Assembly (NCBI RefSeq): GCF_022539315.1
Contig: NC_066342.1
Span: 18,183,346 to 18,247,345 of the forward strand
Length of the DNA stretch: 64,000 nucleotides
Reading direction: 5' to 3'
Source of the DNA: Serinus canaria
Taxonomy: Eukaryota > Chordata > Aves > Passeriformes > Fringillidae
Under the pieces are notes generated by a model. It made no database searches. It saw nothing but the letters and a program-made list of their open reading frames with translations, and was not told the origin of the DNA. Position 1 is the stretch's first letter, and each line of letters starts with the position of its first letter. Position numbers and translations under genes: made by a program. Shown here one piece after another: positions 1-10,348 of this stretch.

Positions 1-470
1 GGGACAGGATTTAGCTTTGCACCACAACACATTCAAAGGCAAACAAGGGTTGACTTTCAGTGTCAAGGGATATGCAGATGAAAGCATCCTTAAGATCCAA
101 AAGTGAACCATTTATCAGATTCCTTAATTGTAGTTAAAAGTGTATAAAGATTTGCTACCACAGGGTGTATGTCTTGCAGTATTTTACTAATAGCACTGAG
201 ATCTTGCACTGGCCTGTATTCATTAGTATGTGGCTTCTTTACCGGTAGGGTAGGAGTATTATATTCTGACTCACATTCCCCTAGTAATCCATGTTGCACA
301 AATGTAGCAATTAATTCCTCTAACCCTTTTCTAGCTTCTAATTTCAAAGGATATATTTTTTGCCTTACTAGTCTGGTGTTAGGTTTAAACTGTATTCTTA
401 CTGGTTCTGCTGCTTTTGATTTCTCTAGAACTCCAGCAGCCCACACCACTGAAGTGACAGCATTTTCCAC
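1..470 (-). pseudogene. pol: Provirus A pol: N-terminal reverse transcriptase fragment
   Basis: The minus-strand frame at 90-470 shows the fingers region of reverse transcriptase: a P-L-K-L-E-A-R-K-G-L block, a Y-N-T-P-x-L-P-V-K-K-P block and V-Q-D-L-x-A-I-x-K. These are hallmarks of class I retroviral polymerases. The frame ends at 90 by a stop, and the catalytic YxDD motif would lie beyond the window. The frame overlaps the protease frame upstream, so at least one frameshift separates them. It cannot encode an active enzyme here. Confidence 0.75.
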
Positions 471-841
471 CTCCTCTGAGATTCCTTGTTGCTTTTGGTT
501 GCTGTAGGAACATAAAAAACCTGGGCCTCGAGGGCTTTACTTCCTGAAATACATACTTGTATTTGTCCATTTTCAAATATTTGTGCATTTAATCTACTTA
601 AAATATGTCTCCCTAACAAAGGCATTGGGCATTCAGGCATATATAGAAATTGATGTGTTAACCACTGTCTACCTACCTTGAATTTTAAAGGCTGGAAAAC
701 CAGCAGATTTTTATCCTCCCCAGTGGCACCAATGGCATTTACAGTATCTTGGCTAAAAGCTCCTTTACGTGTATTTAGAACAGAGTAAGTTGCCCCTGTA
801 TCCACCAGAAAATCCACCAGTTCATTCCCCAGCATCAGGGT
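425..841 (-). pseudogene. pro: Provirus A protease
   Basis: A minus-strand frame of about 136 residues carries the aspartic protease signature V-D-T-G-A-T-Y-S-V-L near residue 12 and the flap-proximal motif L-L-G-R-H-I-L near residue 74. Retroviral proteases cleave Gag and Gag-Pol precursors as dimers. The active-site D-T-G triplet is kept. The frame runs out into the reverse-transcriptase region in another phase. It lies between the gag nucleocapsid remnant (higher coordinates) and pol (lower coordinates), as expected for a minus-strand provirus. Confidence 0.75.
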
Positions 842-2470
842 AATCAGGGATTCAGCTGGAGATTACTCCCCCAGTTCCCTTCATGCTTCATCTACTGTTA
901 AAAGCCTTGCACCCTGATCAGGGTTGTGCTTATTTCTTCATGGGTAGTCACACTTCCAATTACCTTCTTTTTTACATCTTGCACACTGATTTCTACCTAG
1001 AGGCCGACTATGAGAGCCACCCCTCTCTGGGTTCCCTCGATCCCTTATTTCATATCCTCCCCCCTGGGCTTTCAGACTCATTAAAGCTGCTATGAATTTC
1101 CTATCCCTGCTTTCCTTGACATTCTCTCAGTTATTATATACTTTCCAGGCGGTTTCCAATAATCTGTTTATGTTTCTAGAATCTTCCCCCTCCGGTCACT
1201 GAAGTTTCTTTTTAATATCTGGAGCTGATTGTCCCATGAATAATGCTGCTAACTGTAATGCATCTCCCTCCCTTTCTGGCTCCAAGTAAGTGTACTTTCT
1301 GGCCACATCCATGAGTCACTGGTGAAAATCAGAAGAGGATTCATCTTTTCCTTGGACCACTTGATATGACTGACATATTTATAGCTTTTGGAATAGCATG
1401 TTTCATCCAAATATAACTAATCTTTGATATTGAATCAATAATTCCCTTTGACTCAGGTTTTTAGGACCCCACCAGGGATCTGCAAGAGGGAAATGCCAAT
1501 CCACCATTCCCTGCTGAACATTCTGAGCATGCACTCTCTCAACCTCTTCCCTTGCTATTACTATAATTCTTTCACCTGGAGTTAGCAGTGTACCTGTATG
1601 TCATTCCCGTCTGGAACCCAAGTCTTGACAATGGTTTCAAAGATTTTAGCCACCTTCTCAGGATCTTCCCCAAATGTTCCTGCCAATTCTTTTCAAGATC
1701 TGAAATCTGTCATTGGGAGAGGTACCTTAACTGTAATCAGTCCTTCTGTCCCCATTGCCTGCTGGAGAGGGGCTTGAATCACCGCCTTTTCCTCATTCCT
1801 TCTCTTTCCTCCTTCATGGGTTCTCCCTGCCACCTGACTAAGCCCTTCATTGTTTTCTAAACCCTAAATCCTTTCTTCCACTCCTCTGTCAGCTTGACCA
1901 CTTGTGCTTCCTTCACCTGGAGCTGGAGGAACCTGTTCAGCTGCAGCCTCAGCTCCTCTCTACCTCCTTCCAGGGCCTACCAAGAGTTCAGTTCCTTCCC
2001 CTGCACAACCATGCTTCATACATCACTTCCCAGTATTATATGATAACCATGTTGAGGAGATTTCTGCCTATTGTACTTCTCCAAAACTAACACTATAGAA
2101 TCATTCAGTTCCCTTGGTATCAAACCACACATCCTTCTCAAATCTTGACTTTTTCTCAGTTCAAAGAACAGATCTTCATAGGCCACTTCGTTCCACCTCT
2201 CTTTTCTCTGGCAAAATTACATTAACTGTAAAACCATATAATAATCCACACTACCATTAACAGGCCACTTCTCTTGATCATCTATTAGATACTCTGGCCA
2301 CCAACAATTACAGCATTCTATTAACTGTTTCCAAGTTAAAGGGCTGCCTTTAAACTTTTTCCATTGTTGTAAAATACAACTTTAAGGTGAACATCTTGGT
2401 ATTCCCCCTTCCCAGGTTTGTGAAGACAAGCCTAATCCCATTATGATACCAAATCTCTAATTCCCTGACA
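842..2470 (-). pseudogene. gag: Provirus A gag remnant
   Basis: On the minus strand, 900-990 reads as one degenerate zinc knuckle with C-x2-C spacing followed by a K-K-E-G-N-W stretch, in which the usual histidine is a tryptophan. The major homology region of capsid (Q-G-K-D-E-S-S-S-D-F-H) is readable near 1300-1380. Upstream frames are broken by stops and no long open frame remains. Gag would form the particle shell; this copy cannot. Confidence 0.55.
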
Positions 2471-2476
2471 ACCACT

Positions 2477-2854
2477 TGTCACCGACATGTTCTATGAAAA
2501 ATCCGTTCCTTAGGATTTTTCCCTCCTGAGAAGCTGAGAGGCCTCAGGAACAAACTGTAAACAATTCTTATCTGCTGCTGGGGAATGCACAGGGGGAATC
2601 TGTGATTGGTCTCATCTGTTTGTTTCTAATTAATGGCCAATCACAGTTCACCTGTCCAGACTGTCTCGGTCAGAGACCAGCCTTTGTTTTTCATTTCTTT
2701 TCTATTCTTAGCTTAGCCTTCTGATGAAATCCTTTCTTCTGTTCTTTTAGTATAGTTTTAATATATCATAAAATAATAAACCAAGCCTTCTGAAACATGG
2801 AGTCAACTTTCTTGTCTCTTCCCTCATCCTAAGACCCCTGCGAACAATGCAACA
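2477..2854 (+). repeat. Solo LTR, family a, copy 1 (378 bp, TSD ACCACT)
   Basis: The element starts TGTCACCGACATG and ends ...AATGCAACA. It is flanked by a perfect 6-bp duplication ACCACT at 2471-2476 and 2855-2860. An AATAAA lies near 2782. A close relative lies at 26586-26973. A 6-bp duplication is typical of alpha/betaretroviral (class II) integrases. It landed in the gag/leader region of provirus A. Confidence 0.9.
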
Positions 2855-3281
2855 ACCACTTTAGTGTCAGAGCCACAATTAATGCAAATCCAGACCTTGC
2901 AATTACTAAAAGATAACTGAAGATTAAACACACTCTCAATAATTAACACTAAAGCAGTAACTCTCGCTGTGCCAACACTTGAGAGCACTCTAAACACACA
3001 AGCCTAGCTTAGGAGATACTTTGACAATTTATGTTCTAACATTCACAATAAACAAACATTTAATACACATCAAATACTTTAAAACTTACACAATAAACAA
3101 ACACTTGCATTTAACACTCTTACAGCGAATGAATTTTTCTTTTTTAAAATATATATACACTACGGGCATCCCCAAGTCAGGCAGGCTCAATAATACAGTA
3201 ACACACATTTACAAATGAATTTACATTTCAGGCATTAATGCTTATCATAGGGTTTTAATAGGTGCAGAACACCTGGCAAAC

Positions 3282-3907
3282 TGTCAGGACCCAGGACATC
3301 CCTCTGGCTGTCCTGAGCAGCCAAGACCCCTGCCAAGGGTCTCAGGGACCTTGGCACAGAGCCCAAAAATGCCTGTGGCTTTGATTATGACCCGTGGAGC
3401 AAATTACCAGCTTTGTATGAAGACCTGCAAGTCACAGCAGTTTAAGTAGTGTAATAATAAAATTATCACTGGGTGAAAAAATAGATTTTTGGGATCTCTA
3501 GAATGGGGGTTTCGGGGGCAAGATGGAGGGATTTGGGCATGTCCAGCCTTTCTTCTACTTCTTCTCTGCCTCCATCTTCTGCTGTGATGTTGGCACTTTT
3601 AGATTGGTTTAGAGTACAAGCTCATTGTCTAACATAGATGATAGGTATTGGAAAGTAATTGTAAATATTGTACACGTAGTTTTTAGTATAAAAAGATAAC
3701 ACTGCCCCAGGGGCAGGCAGAGTGCCTGGAACTGTCTTGCTGAGCAGACCTCGGCAGGACAGGAGAAAGAATTTTATAGATAAGATACAATAAAAAACCT
3801 TGAAACCGAGGAATGAAGAGCCCTGACTCTTTCTTCAAGCACCGGGCTGGGAAAAGAGACTTTTTAACTTTTCTCGGGGTCACTCTGACCAGCTAGAGAC
3901 CCCGATT
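3282..3907 (+). repeat. Solo LTR, family M, copy 1 (626 bp, TSD GCAAAC)
   Basis: The element starts TGTCAGGACCCAGG and matches the LTR at 55452-56082 over its whole length, including the GATGATAGGTATTGGAAA segment. A 6-bp duplication GCAAAC flanks it at 3276-3281 and 3908-3913. The 3' terminus reads TT instead of the expected CA, a point change in this copy. An ATACAATAAA polyadenylation signal is near 3789. Confidence 0.9.
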
Positions 3908-4391
3908 GCAAACCTCTCTACAAGGTGGCTAATGTGCATGCAGCACTGTGTCCGACTAATGCAAGGGCAAGTAGGACTGGAACCCATGTGTGCACTGCTG
4001 ATTCTTGGTCATATAGTTTTCCAACTAGGCAGTAGGACTCAAACCCACACCCTTTGACACTCACAGTTTCACAATTATATTTAATAGAAAATAGCCAATT
4101 ATATCATCACTAGTGATTCATTTTATAACCCAAATATCACACTCCTTTTTTATGGTTGTATCACCACTTTTATAACCCAATTGTATTATAGAGCTCAATT
4201 TCTGCAGCGATTTTCAGCTACAGCTTATGGTTAGGTATACCTTTTATGCCTTCAGTAATGCTCTAATAAAAGCCATGGGGCCTTGCCCTGAACTCACTAT
4301 AACAGGAGATCAGAGGACCTCCCTGAAAAACCTTTGGTGCATGCTAAAGCCTCTCTCAATCCCATGAATCCGTGGCACGTCAGAAGCAGTG

Positions 4392-4409
4392 GTCCAGTCT
4401 GGGCCACCA
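4392..4409 (-). promoter_or_regulatory. Provirus A primer-binding site, tRNA-Trp-like
   Basis: Read on the minus strand the 18 bases are TGGTGGCCCAGACTGGAC, five bases inside the LTR edge at 4415. They match the tRNA-Trp complement (TGGTGACCCCGACGTGAT) at 13 of 18 positions. The position next to an LTR terminus ending in CGACA supports a primer site. The tRNA assignment is tentative. Confidence 0.5.
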
Positions 4410-4414
4410 AAAAT

Positions 4415-4476
4415 TGTCGCCAAAAACATTGGGATGAATTAAACTCTCTAACATTTTTTTTTTAGTATTAGGGAGT
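4415..4476 (-). repeat. Provirus A 5' LTR, first piece (cut by provirus B)
   Basis: In plus-strand view the LTR edge is TGTCGCC at 4415. The sequence continues to GGGAGT at 4471-4476, the target duplication of provirus B, and appears to resume at 12823, where a minus-strand AATAAAG lies at about 12830. The far edge of this LTR is not resolved because another LTR intervenes. Confidence 0.45.
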
Positions 4477-4834
4477 TCTGGTAGATAGGGACAGGCGAAC
4501 GGAAGATCACGCGATGTGACAGAAAGCGGCAGGATTCCTTTTCCCTTAATCCCCTGAGATAAGAGATCACCCTAGGAATGTAACTAGGAATGTAGCCCCC
4601 CTAACGCTAGTAACTTTCCACTCCTTACTAACCATAGATAGTACTGCAGACCCCCCTCTGACGTAGTGAAGCTCCCTAGACTATAAAACCCTACGAGATG
4701 AGACAATAAAGGCCTTTTGACCGTCTACCACATTGGTGTCTGCGTCTGTCATTGGCCCGAGTGACCCTGGTCAGTTTGGGTCGCCGTGCTGTCCCTCGAA
4801 ACCAGGTCGCCTTGCCTTATAGCAGAAGGCAACA
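4477..4834 (+). repeat. Provirus B 5' LTR
   Basis: This copy begins TCTGGTAG (TC instead of TG) and ends AAGGCAACA. It carries a CTATAAAACC TATA box near 4681 and AATAAA at 4705-4710, which define U3, R and U5. It matches the 3' LTR at 355 of 358 positions. Confidence 0.95.
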
Positions 4835-4838
4835 TATC

Positions 4839-4856
4839 TGGTGCCGAAACCCGGGA
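4839..4856 (+). promoter_or_regulatory. Provirus B primer-binding site, exact tRNA-Phe complement
   Basis: The 18 bases TGGTGCCGAAACCCGGGA are the exact complement of the 3' end of vertebrate tRNA-Phe(GAA), four bases after the LTR. Known alpharetroviruses use tRNA-Trp, so this is a distinctive feature of the element. Confidence 0.9.
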
Positions 4857-4956
4857 AGGAGCTAGGGTAACGGGGTTCGCCTGGATGAGAGACAGCGGCT
4901 GCAGCGGCGGGTCCGTCTGCAGCGCAGGGGGGACGCCCCTGGGACCAGCGATCCTC

Positions 4957-7238
4957 ATGGAGGCCATCGCGAAGGTCGCAAGTTTGGTTCATGAGCAGTG
5001 GGGAAATTAAATATGAGCTCAGGAATTTTAATCTTGCTATCACAAGGCTCCTAGAGCTGGGGACTATTGAACGTCCCGTAGAAATATTACATTCGGAAGT
5101 GTGGGAAAGATGCACCGCCGCTTTAGCAGAGGATAATAAATCCTCAAGCAGTGGCAAAAGCCTCAAAGCGTGGAGGAAAGTAGAAGAGGCCCTACGCAGG
5201 GCATTAGAAGAACAGGAGACGTGGAAAGCCGCGCGTACATGTTTATTAGCTACACCACAGCTGGGGATAGGAGCGGCGACGCAAACCATCTCTGAGAGCA
5301 ATTTGATTGAAGGCAGGAATACGCGGGGGCCGGGCGCGTTCCACCCCTCCCCAAGCCCGAGCCCAAACCCCCTGGAGCCCCCAGGGGACCCCCCGACCCT
5401 CCCGCGGAGCTCGCCGGGTCCTAGCCCCCCCGCAGAACCTTTCAAAAAATCCGCGGTTTCCCTGTCCGTCCCTTCCCCGCCGGTCAGCGACCCGGCGCCG
5501 GAGGCGCAGCGGCGCGCATGGTCCTTTTGGGGGGAGCTGGCGGAGGAAGCCCGGGACGCCGAAAAAACGGCTGGCACGGACACGCGGGCGGCGGCACCAC
5601 TGCCGCACACGGCAAAACATGATGCTGGCGACCCAGGAGATGGGCGGAGCGCATGAGTCCACGGCGGGAAAAGCCTGGAGGCACGAGTAGTTGCTGATGC
5701 GCATGCGTGGGAGACCAGCACAGAGCACATGCTCGGTCTAGAGCCGCGGATCCCCGCGAACGCGCATGCGCGGGAGACCAGCACAGAGCGCATGCTCAGT
5801 CTAGAGCCGCGGATCCCCGCAAATGCGCATGTGCGGGGTAGCGGCAAAGAGCGCATACTCGATCGGGGGCTGCGCTCAATACTGCTACCATATAAGGGAG
5901 AGATCCCTCCCTGCGGGAGGCAGGGCAAGCCCAGGGGGCGGGAGCGGCACCACCCCCGAAGGGAGGAGCGGGGTCGAAGCCGCACAAAACGGCATGGAGT
6001 GCTGGAAATGTATCGGCAGTCAACTTCCGACTCTGAGTCAAGCGACAGCTGCTCAGACAGTTCGGAAGAGCCGACCGAGTCCGGCTGGGACTCGGAAGCC
6101 GAGAGAGCAGAATTAATGCGGTTTCAAACGAAACCGAATAAAGCTTTAAGCAATATCGGGAAACAATCACAACACAAACTCACCGATTGGGGAAAAATAA
6201 AAATAGCTTGTGCGGATTGGGCACCCGCAGCCACGATACATGCCTTCCTGGTGAGAATCACCGGAGTGCAGGGGAATCAACAAAGGACATATACCCCGGT
6301 AAATCCCAAAGATGTACAAGCGATTGTCAAAGCGATTTCAGAAAAAGGGATCAATTCAGTTGTAGTTTCCACTCTTGTGGATGGCCTTTTTAGCAATGAC
6401 GATCTGCTTCCCTTTGATATTATACAAATAAGCTGCATGCTTTTCGACGGGGCAGGGCTGATTGTATTTAAGCAGGAATGGAGGGATCATTGCACAACCG
6501 CACTAGCCCAGGCTTCTGGGGAAGGGCAGCAACTGCACGGCTCGAGCCTGTCCAGACTGCTAGGGAAGCATGACCAGGTAGCCACACCACAGCAACAAGC
6601 CACACAGTCGAGGGCTGAGGAAGTCAGGGCAACAACTCGAGCTGCCAGAGGCCATACGTGCCACCTCTCGGGTGGTAGCCAAACCATCACCGTGGTCCAC
6701 CATAAAGCAGGGAGAGAGTGAAAGCTTCACGCAGTTTGTAGATCGCCTGCAAGCAGCGGTAGAGTCCTCTACCCGGCCTGCGGCGGCAAAGGGCCCCATG
6801 GTGGCCGACTGCCTGCAGCAGCAGTGTAAATCCGTCACCAAAGATATCTTGCGCTCCCTGCCGGCCGGGGCCAGCTTGGCTGACATGATTAAACATGTTG
6901 TAAGAGAAGAACAACTGACACCCATTCAAGCAGCCGTCCGCACCCTAACCAGTGCAACGGCGTACTTTAAATGTGGTCAGGCAGGCCACGTCGCAGCAAG
7001 CTGTCCCCAGCCGGCACAGCTTTCCCTGGCAGCACCCCCACTCCAAGCACGCCCGAGAGGAAATGTCTTGGTTTTGGACAAGACAAGCTCCTCTCTGTTG
7101 GAGCTGCGGGAAGAGAGGCCACCTCGCTAGGGACTGTAGATCCCGGCCCCGGGGAAACGGGAGAGGGAGGGGGCGCGCGGGCCATACTCAGCCTCCTCCC
7201 ACTGCGAATGCAAGACGGCCCATCTATGCCAACCCCCA
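4957..7238 (+). pseudogene. gag: Provirus B gag (matrix, proline-rich region, capsid, nucleocapsid), frame-broken
   Basis: Gag builds the particle shell. It opens at ATG 4957 (M-E-A-I-A-K-V), which stops at 5008-5010. The continuation is in another frame from about 4991, has an in-frame TGA at 5654-5656, and carries a proline-rich stretch and a 63-bp tandem repeat. Capsid follows in the same frame to 6721. The major homology region (Q-G-E-S-E-S-F-T-Q-F) is in a third frame from about 6672. The first zinc knuckle reads Y-F-K-C-G-Q-A-G-H, so its first cysteine is a tyrosine. The second knuckle C-W-S-C-G-K-R-G-H-L-A-R-D-C is intact but lies in a different frame (6952-7314). The shifts at about 7060-7130 and 7240-7310 cancel each other, so protease is back in the frame of the first knuckle. 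Confidence 0.85.
5699..5865 (+). repeat. 63-bp tandem repeat inside provirus B gag
   Basis: Units start at 5699, 5762 and 5825, each beginning GCGCATG and containing AGAGC..CAT..CTC. The first two are nearly identical and the third is partial and diverged. The period is 63 bases (21 codons), so copy number can change without shifting frame. The segment is GC- and CpG-rich and encodes a proline/arginine-containing linker before capsid. Confidence 0.85.
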
Positions 7239-7784
7239 GTGGGGCAGGGGACCCTCATACCCCATGTCCCCACAGGGGGCAGTCAGTTTCGCACCCCCGC
7301 CAGCAGCACAATGACAGAGTTGCGCAGCACCGCCAGCAGTACTTTCGCATCCTCCACCGCCACAAGCCACGCCGGTGCCACAGGGCCAGCAGGGGACACC
7401 CCAGAGCGGGACCCCTGGGTGGCCCTGGCCATGAAAATAGGGAAGGAGCCCCTGATGGTGTGGGGGACATGCTGCCTTTATGGCAGTCAGGATCCTCACG
7501 TCATAGGGCTTCAGTTTTGGGCGGACACGGGATCAGACTGCACGATTTTCCCCCAAGCGCATTGGCCCGGACGTTGGCAATTCAAAGAAGTCCCTCCAGT
7601 GAACGGAGTGGGAGGGCAATCCCGGGCGTGGAAAAGCACCCAGCTGGTGGCTATAACACTTCACACGAAAAAGGGACCAGAACAGACAGTAGCAATCTAC
7701 CCCTACATTTTGCAAAATTCTCCACCCCTGATAGGAAGGGACGTCCTTGCTATGCTAGGAGTCAGGATCAAAAATTTATCATGA
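7239..7784 (+). CDS. pro: Provirus B protease (read through from gag)
   Basis: An open frame of 181 residues ends at TGA 7782-7784. The aspartic protease core is visible as A-D-T-G-S-D-C-T-I-F about residue 92 and I-G-R-D-V-L-A-M-L-G near the C terminus. As in alpharetroviruses the protease occupies the end of the gag frame and not a separate pro frame, and the slippery heptamer AAATTTA lies at its last codons. The listed start is only the first ATG of the open stretch; the real product would come from cleavage of a Gag-Pro precursor. This is the one domain of B with no visible lesion. Confidence 0.75.
   Translation: MGQGTLIPHVPTGGSQFRTPASSTMTELRSTASSTFASSTATSHAGATGPAGDTPERDPWVALAMKIGKEPLMVWGTCCLYGSQDPHVIGLQFWADTGSDCTIFPQAHWPGRWQFKEVPPVNGVGGQSRAWKSTQLVAITLHTKKGPEQTVAIYPYILQNSPPLIGRDVLAMLGVRIKNLS
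7772..7778 (+). promoter_or_regulatory. -1 ribosomal frameshift heptamer A AAT TTA at the pro/pol junction
   Basis: In the protease frame the codons before the stop read AAA-AAT-TTA-TCA-TGA, giving a heptamer in the X-XXY-YYZ phase required for -1 slippage. Shifting back one base continues directly into the pol frame. The same heptamer is established for the gag-pol shift of Rous sarcoma virus. I did not fold the downstream sequence for a pseudoknot. Confidence 0.85.
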
Positions 7785-10348
7785 GGGCCACTGCCGTACA
7801 CCCTCCGCTGCCGATCAAATTGACTTGGAAATCATCAGACCCCGTATGGGTCGAGCAGTGGCCCCTGTCAGAGCCTCGAGTGGCAGCCTTGCTGGAACTG
7901 GTCGACCGCGAACTGCAAAAGGGTCACATAGAACCCTCCATCAGCCCATGGAACACCCCTGTATTTATGATCCCCAAAAGGTCTGGAGAAGGTTATCGCC
8001 TCATCCACGACCTGAGAGAAGTGAACAAGACAGTCCGACCCATGGGTCCAGTTCAGACACTGCTACCCATGAACTCAGCCATCCCCAAAGGGCAACCATG
8101 CGCAGTGCTGGACATCAAAGACTGTTTCTTTTCGATACCCCTGCACCCTGAGGACAGAGAACGATTCACCTTTTCCGTTGTGTTCCCAAACGGCAAGCGG
8201 CCCAACCTCCGCTTCCAATGGAGAGTATTATCACAAGGTTTGGTGGACAGCCCGACCATATGCCAAATCACCGTGGACAGAGCACTGACGCCAGTCCGAC
8301 ACTCCTACCCCACCGCAACCATCATTCAATACATGGACGACATCCTAGTCGCTGCACCATCGGCAAGCCAAGTAGATCACCTGGTGTCCACAATCACGGA
8401 AACCCTTCAGGCCAACAGCTTCGAGATCGCGAGCGCAAATATCAAGAGAGGACCCTGCGTGACCTTCCTGGGAGTGGGGATCACAAGCTCCTATGTGACC
8501 CCCCCCAAGGTGAAGGTCCGTCGAGACATCAAGACGCTCCATGACATGCAATGCCTGGTGGGATCGCTGCAGTGGCTTCGCAACATCGTCCTAATTCCTC
8601 CCGAGGTCATGGACCCTTTATATGACCTCCTGAAAGGAAAGCACCCCTGGGAACCCAAGGAGCTGACACCGCAAGCAACGAGCTCCCTCGACTTCATCGA
8701 ACGCCAGATGTCCACTGGCACACTTGCCAGGTGGAATCCAGCCATGCCGCTGGACCTATACGTCCACTTTACACCGAAGGGAGGAGTGGGAGCACTGGCT
8801 CAAGGACCTTCCGAAAAGTCCCGACCGATCCAATGGGTGGTCCTCAGAAGACCCGCTCGTGCATTTTCTCTGGGAATCGAATGCATCGCCAACCTCATCA
8901 TGAAAGGCAGGAAACTCGCCTTGAAACACCTAGGAACCGAGCCGACAAGAATCCACCTTCCTTTCCGCAAGCAGCCGATCACGGAGTCAACCACAATATC
9001 GGAGCACCTAGCCCTTGCTCTCACTGGCTTCAGAGGAGAAATCTCCTACTCCGCCAGACCACCCTGGACTCAGCTGCTGACCATTGTCGACATGGACATG
9101 CCGCCAAAGGTCATGGACCGACCGCAACCAGGACCAACGGTCTTCACAGACGCTTCCTCCACGACTTCTACCGCAACAGCAGTGTGGCAGGCAGGAGAAC
9201 AATGGCATTGCGTCAAAGCATGTGACCCCACGCTGTCAGTGCAACAACTGGAGGCAGCAGCAGTGGTCTTGGCGTGCGGACTCTTCCAAGATGAGCACCT
9301 CAACATTGTAACGGACTCCATATTCGTGGCAAGGCTCTGCCTAGCCATGGCAGGACCAGGTGTGTCAATATCTGCAGCAGCCCTAATTCTGGAAGAAGCG
9401 CTCTCCTCGCAACAGGGCACCGTGTCCGTCATTCACATCAACAGCCACAACCCAGTCAAAGGTTACTTCCAGACCGGCAACGACAAAGCGGACGCCGCAG
9501 CGAAAGGCGTATGGACGTTGCAGGAAGCTCGTCAACTGCACGAGTCACTCCACATCGGAGCCAAAGCACTGGCGAAAAGATGCGGGATCTCGACAGCAGA
9601 TGCAAAACATGTGGTAGCCACCTGCCCTCATTGCCAGAAGTCACCCCTATGGACCAGTGGGGTCAACCCGAGAGGTCTCAAGCCTTCAGAGATCTGGCAG
9701 TTGGATTTCACCTTGTGTCAACTGCTGAAGCCCTGAGCATGGCTTGCAGTGACAGTGGACACTTATAGCGGAACGATCGTAGCCACACAGCACCACAAAA
9801 CTAACTCTAAGGCCACAATTCAGCACTGGCTGACAGCCATGGCATGGCTTGGTATCCCCAAGCAGATCAAAACTGACAACGGTTCCAATTTCACCTCCAA
9901 ACCAGTGCAAGAATTTGCCTCAAAATGGGGCATCACATTAGTGCAAGGTATCCCGTATAACAGTACTGGGCAGGCCATAGTTGAGCGAGCAAATCAGACC
10001 CTGAAAACCAGGCTAGAAGTGTTGGCGAAAGCAGAGGGCTTTGCCAATTCCATTCCCCCAGGAGATCAGGCGCGTATACTGGCAACCGCTTTGCTAGCAC
10101 TGAATCAATTCCCTAGGGGAGATGAAACAAACAGTCCCGTTCAAAAACACTGGGCCACCCGAGCGCTAGAGGAGAGCCCGCAGGTTGTAATTAGAAATAA
10201 GCTAGGCGAATGGGAACGGGGCTGGAGGCTGATGCTCACGGGGCGAGGGTACGCAGCTGTCAAAAAGGACAGCAAGATCGGGTGGTGTCCACTTAAGTCA
10301 ATCAAGCCCGACCGTCACAATGAGCAGAATGAGACTGATGAGAGTTGA
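7773..10348 (+). pseudogene. pol: Provirus B pol: reverse transcriptase, RNase H and integrase, one in-frame stop
   Basis: The frame entered by -1 slippage is open from 7773 to 9733. Reverse transcriptase shows W-P-L-S-E-P-R (start), S-P-W-N-T-P-V-F and the catalytic Y-M-D-D near 8332. RNase H shows F-T-D-A-S-S, the Q-Q-L-E-A-A helix and V-T-D-S, then N-D-K-A-D. The integrase zinc domain has H-x3-H and C-P-H-C near 9540-9640. A TGA at 9734-9736 falls just after the first part of the integrase core. The same frame continues from 9737 to 10348 with V-D-T-Y-S-G, T-D-N-G-S-N-F and the glutamate in I-V-E-R-A-N-Q, completing the D-D-E triad. Apart from the one stop the gene is full length and of class II (alpha/beta) type. 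Confidence 0.9.

Larger units (their letters stand above)
1..4414 (-). mobile_element. Provirus A, 5' part only (gag-pro-start of pol), antisense
   Basis: Reading from high to low coordinates on the minus strand, this fragment has a primer-binding site, a long leader, gag, protease and the start of reverse transcriptase, then runs off the left edge of the window. It is interrupted by two solo LTRs at 2477-2854 and 3282-3907. The frames carry many stops and shifts, so it is an old copy. The protease and reverse-transcriptase motifs place it among gamma-like (class I) retroviruses, although its primer site looks more like tRNA-Trp. Its own 3' half and 3' LTR are outside the window. Confidence 0.75.

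Noticed and set aside
5699..5865. CRISPR-like array
   Set aside because: The units are directly adjacent without spacers, coding in phase within gag, and the genome is eukaryotic.
4771..5985. 404-codon minus-strand frame
   Set aside because: It is antisense to the GC-rich LTR-gag part of provirus B and has serine/proline/arginine-rich composition typical of a shadow frame.
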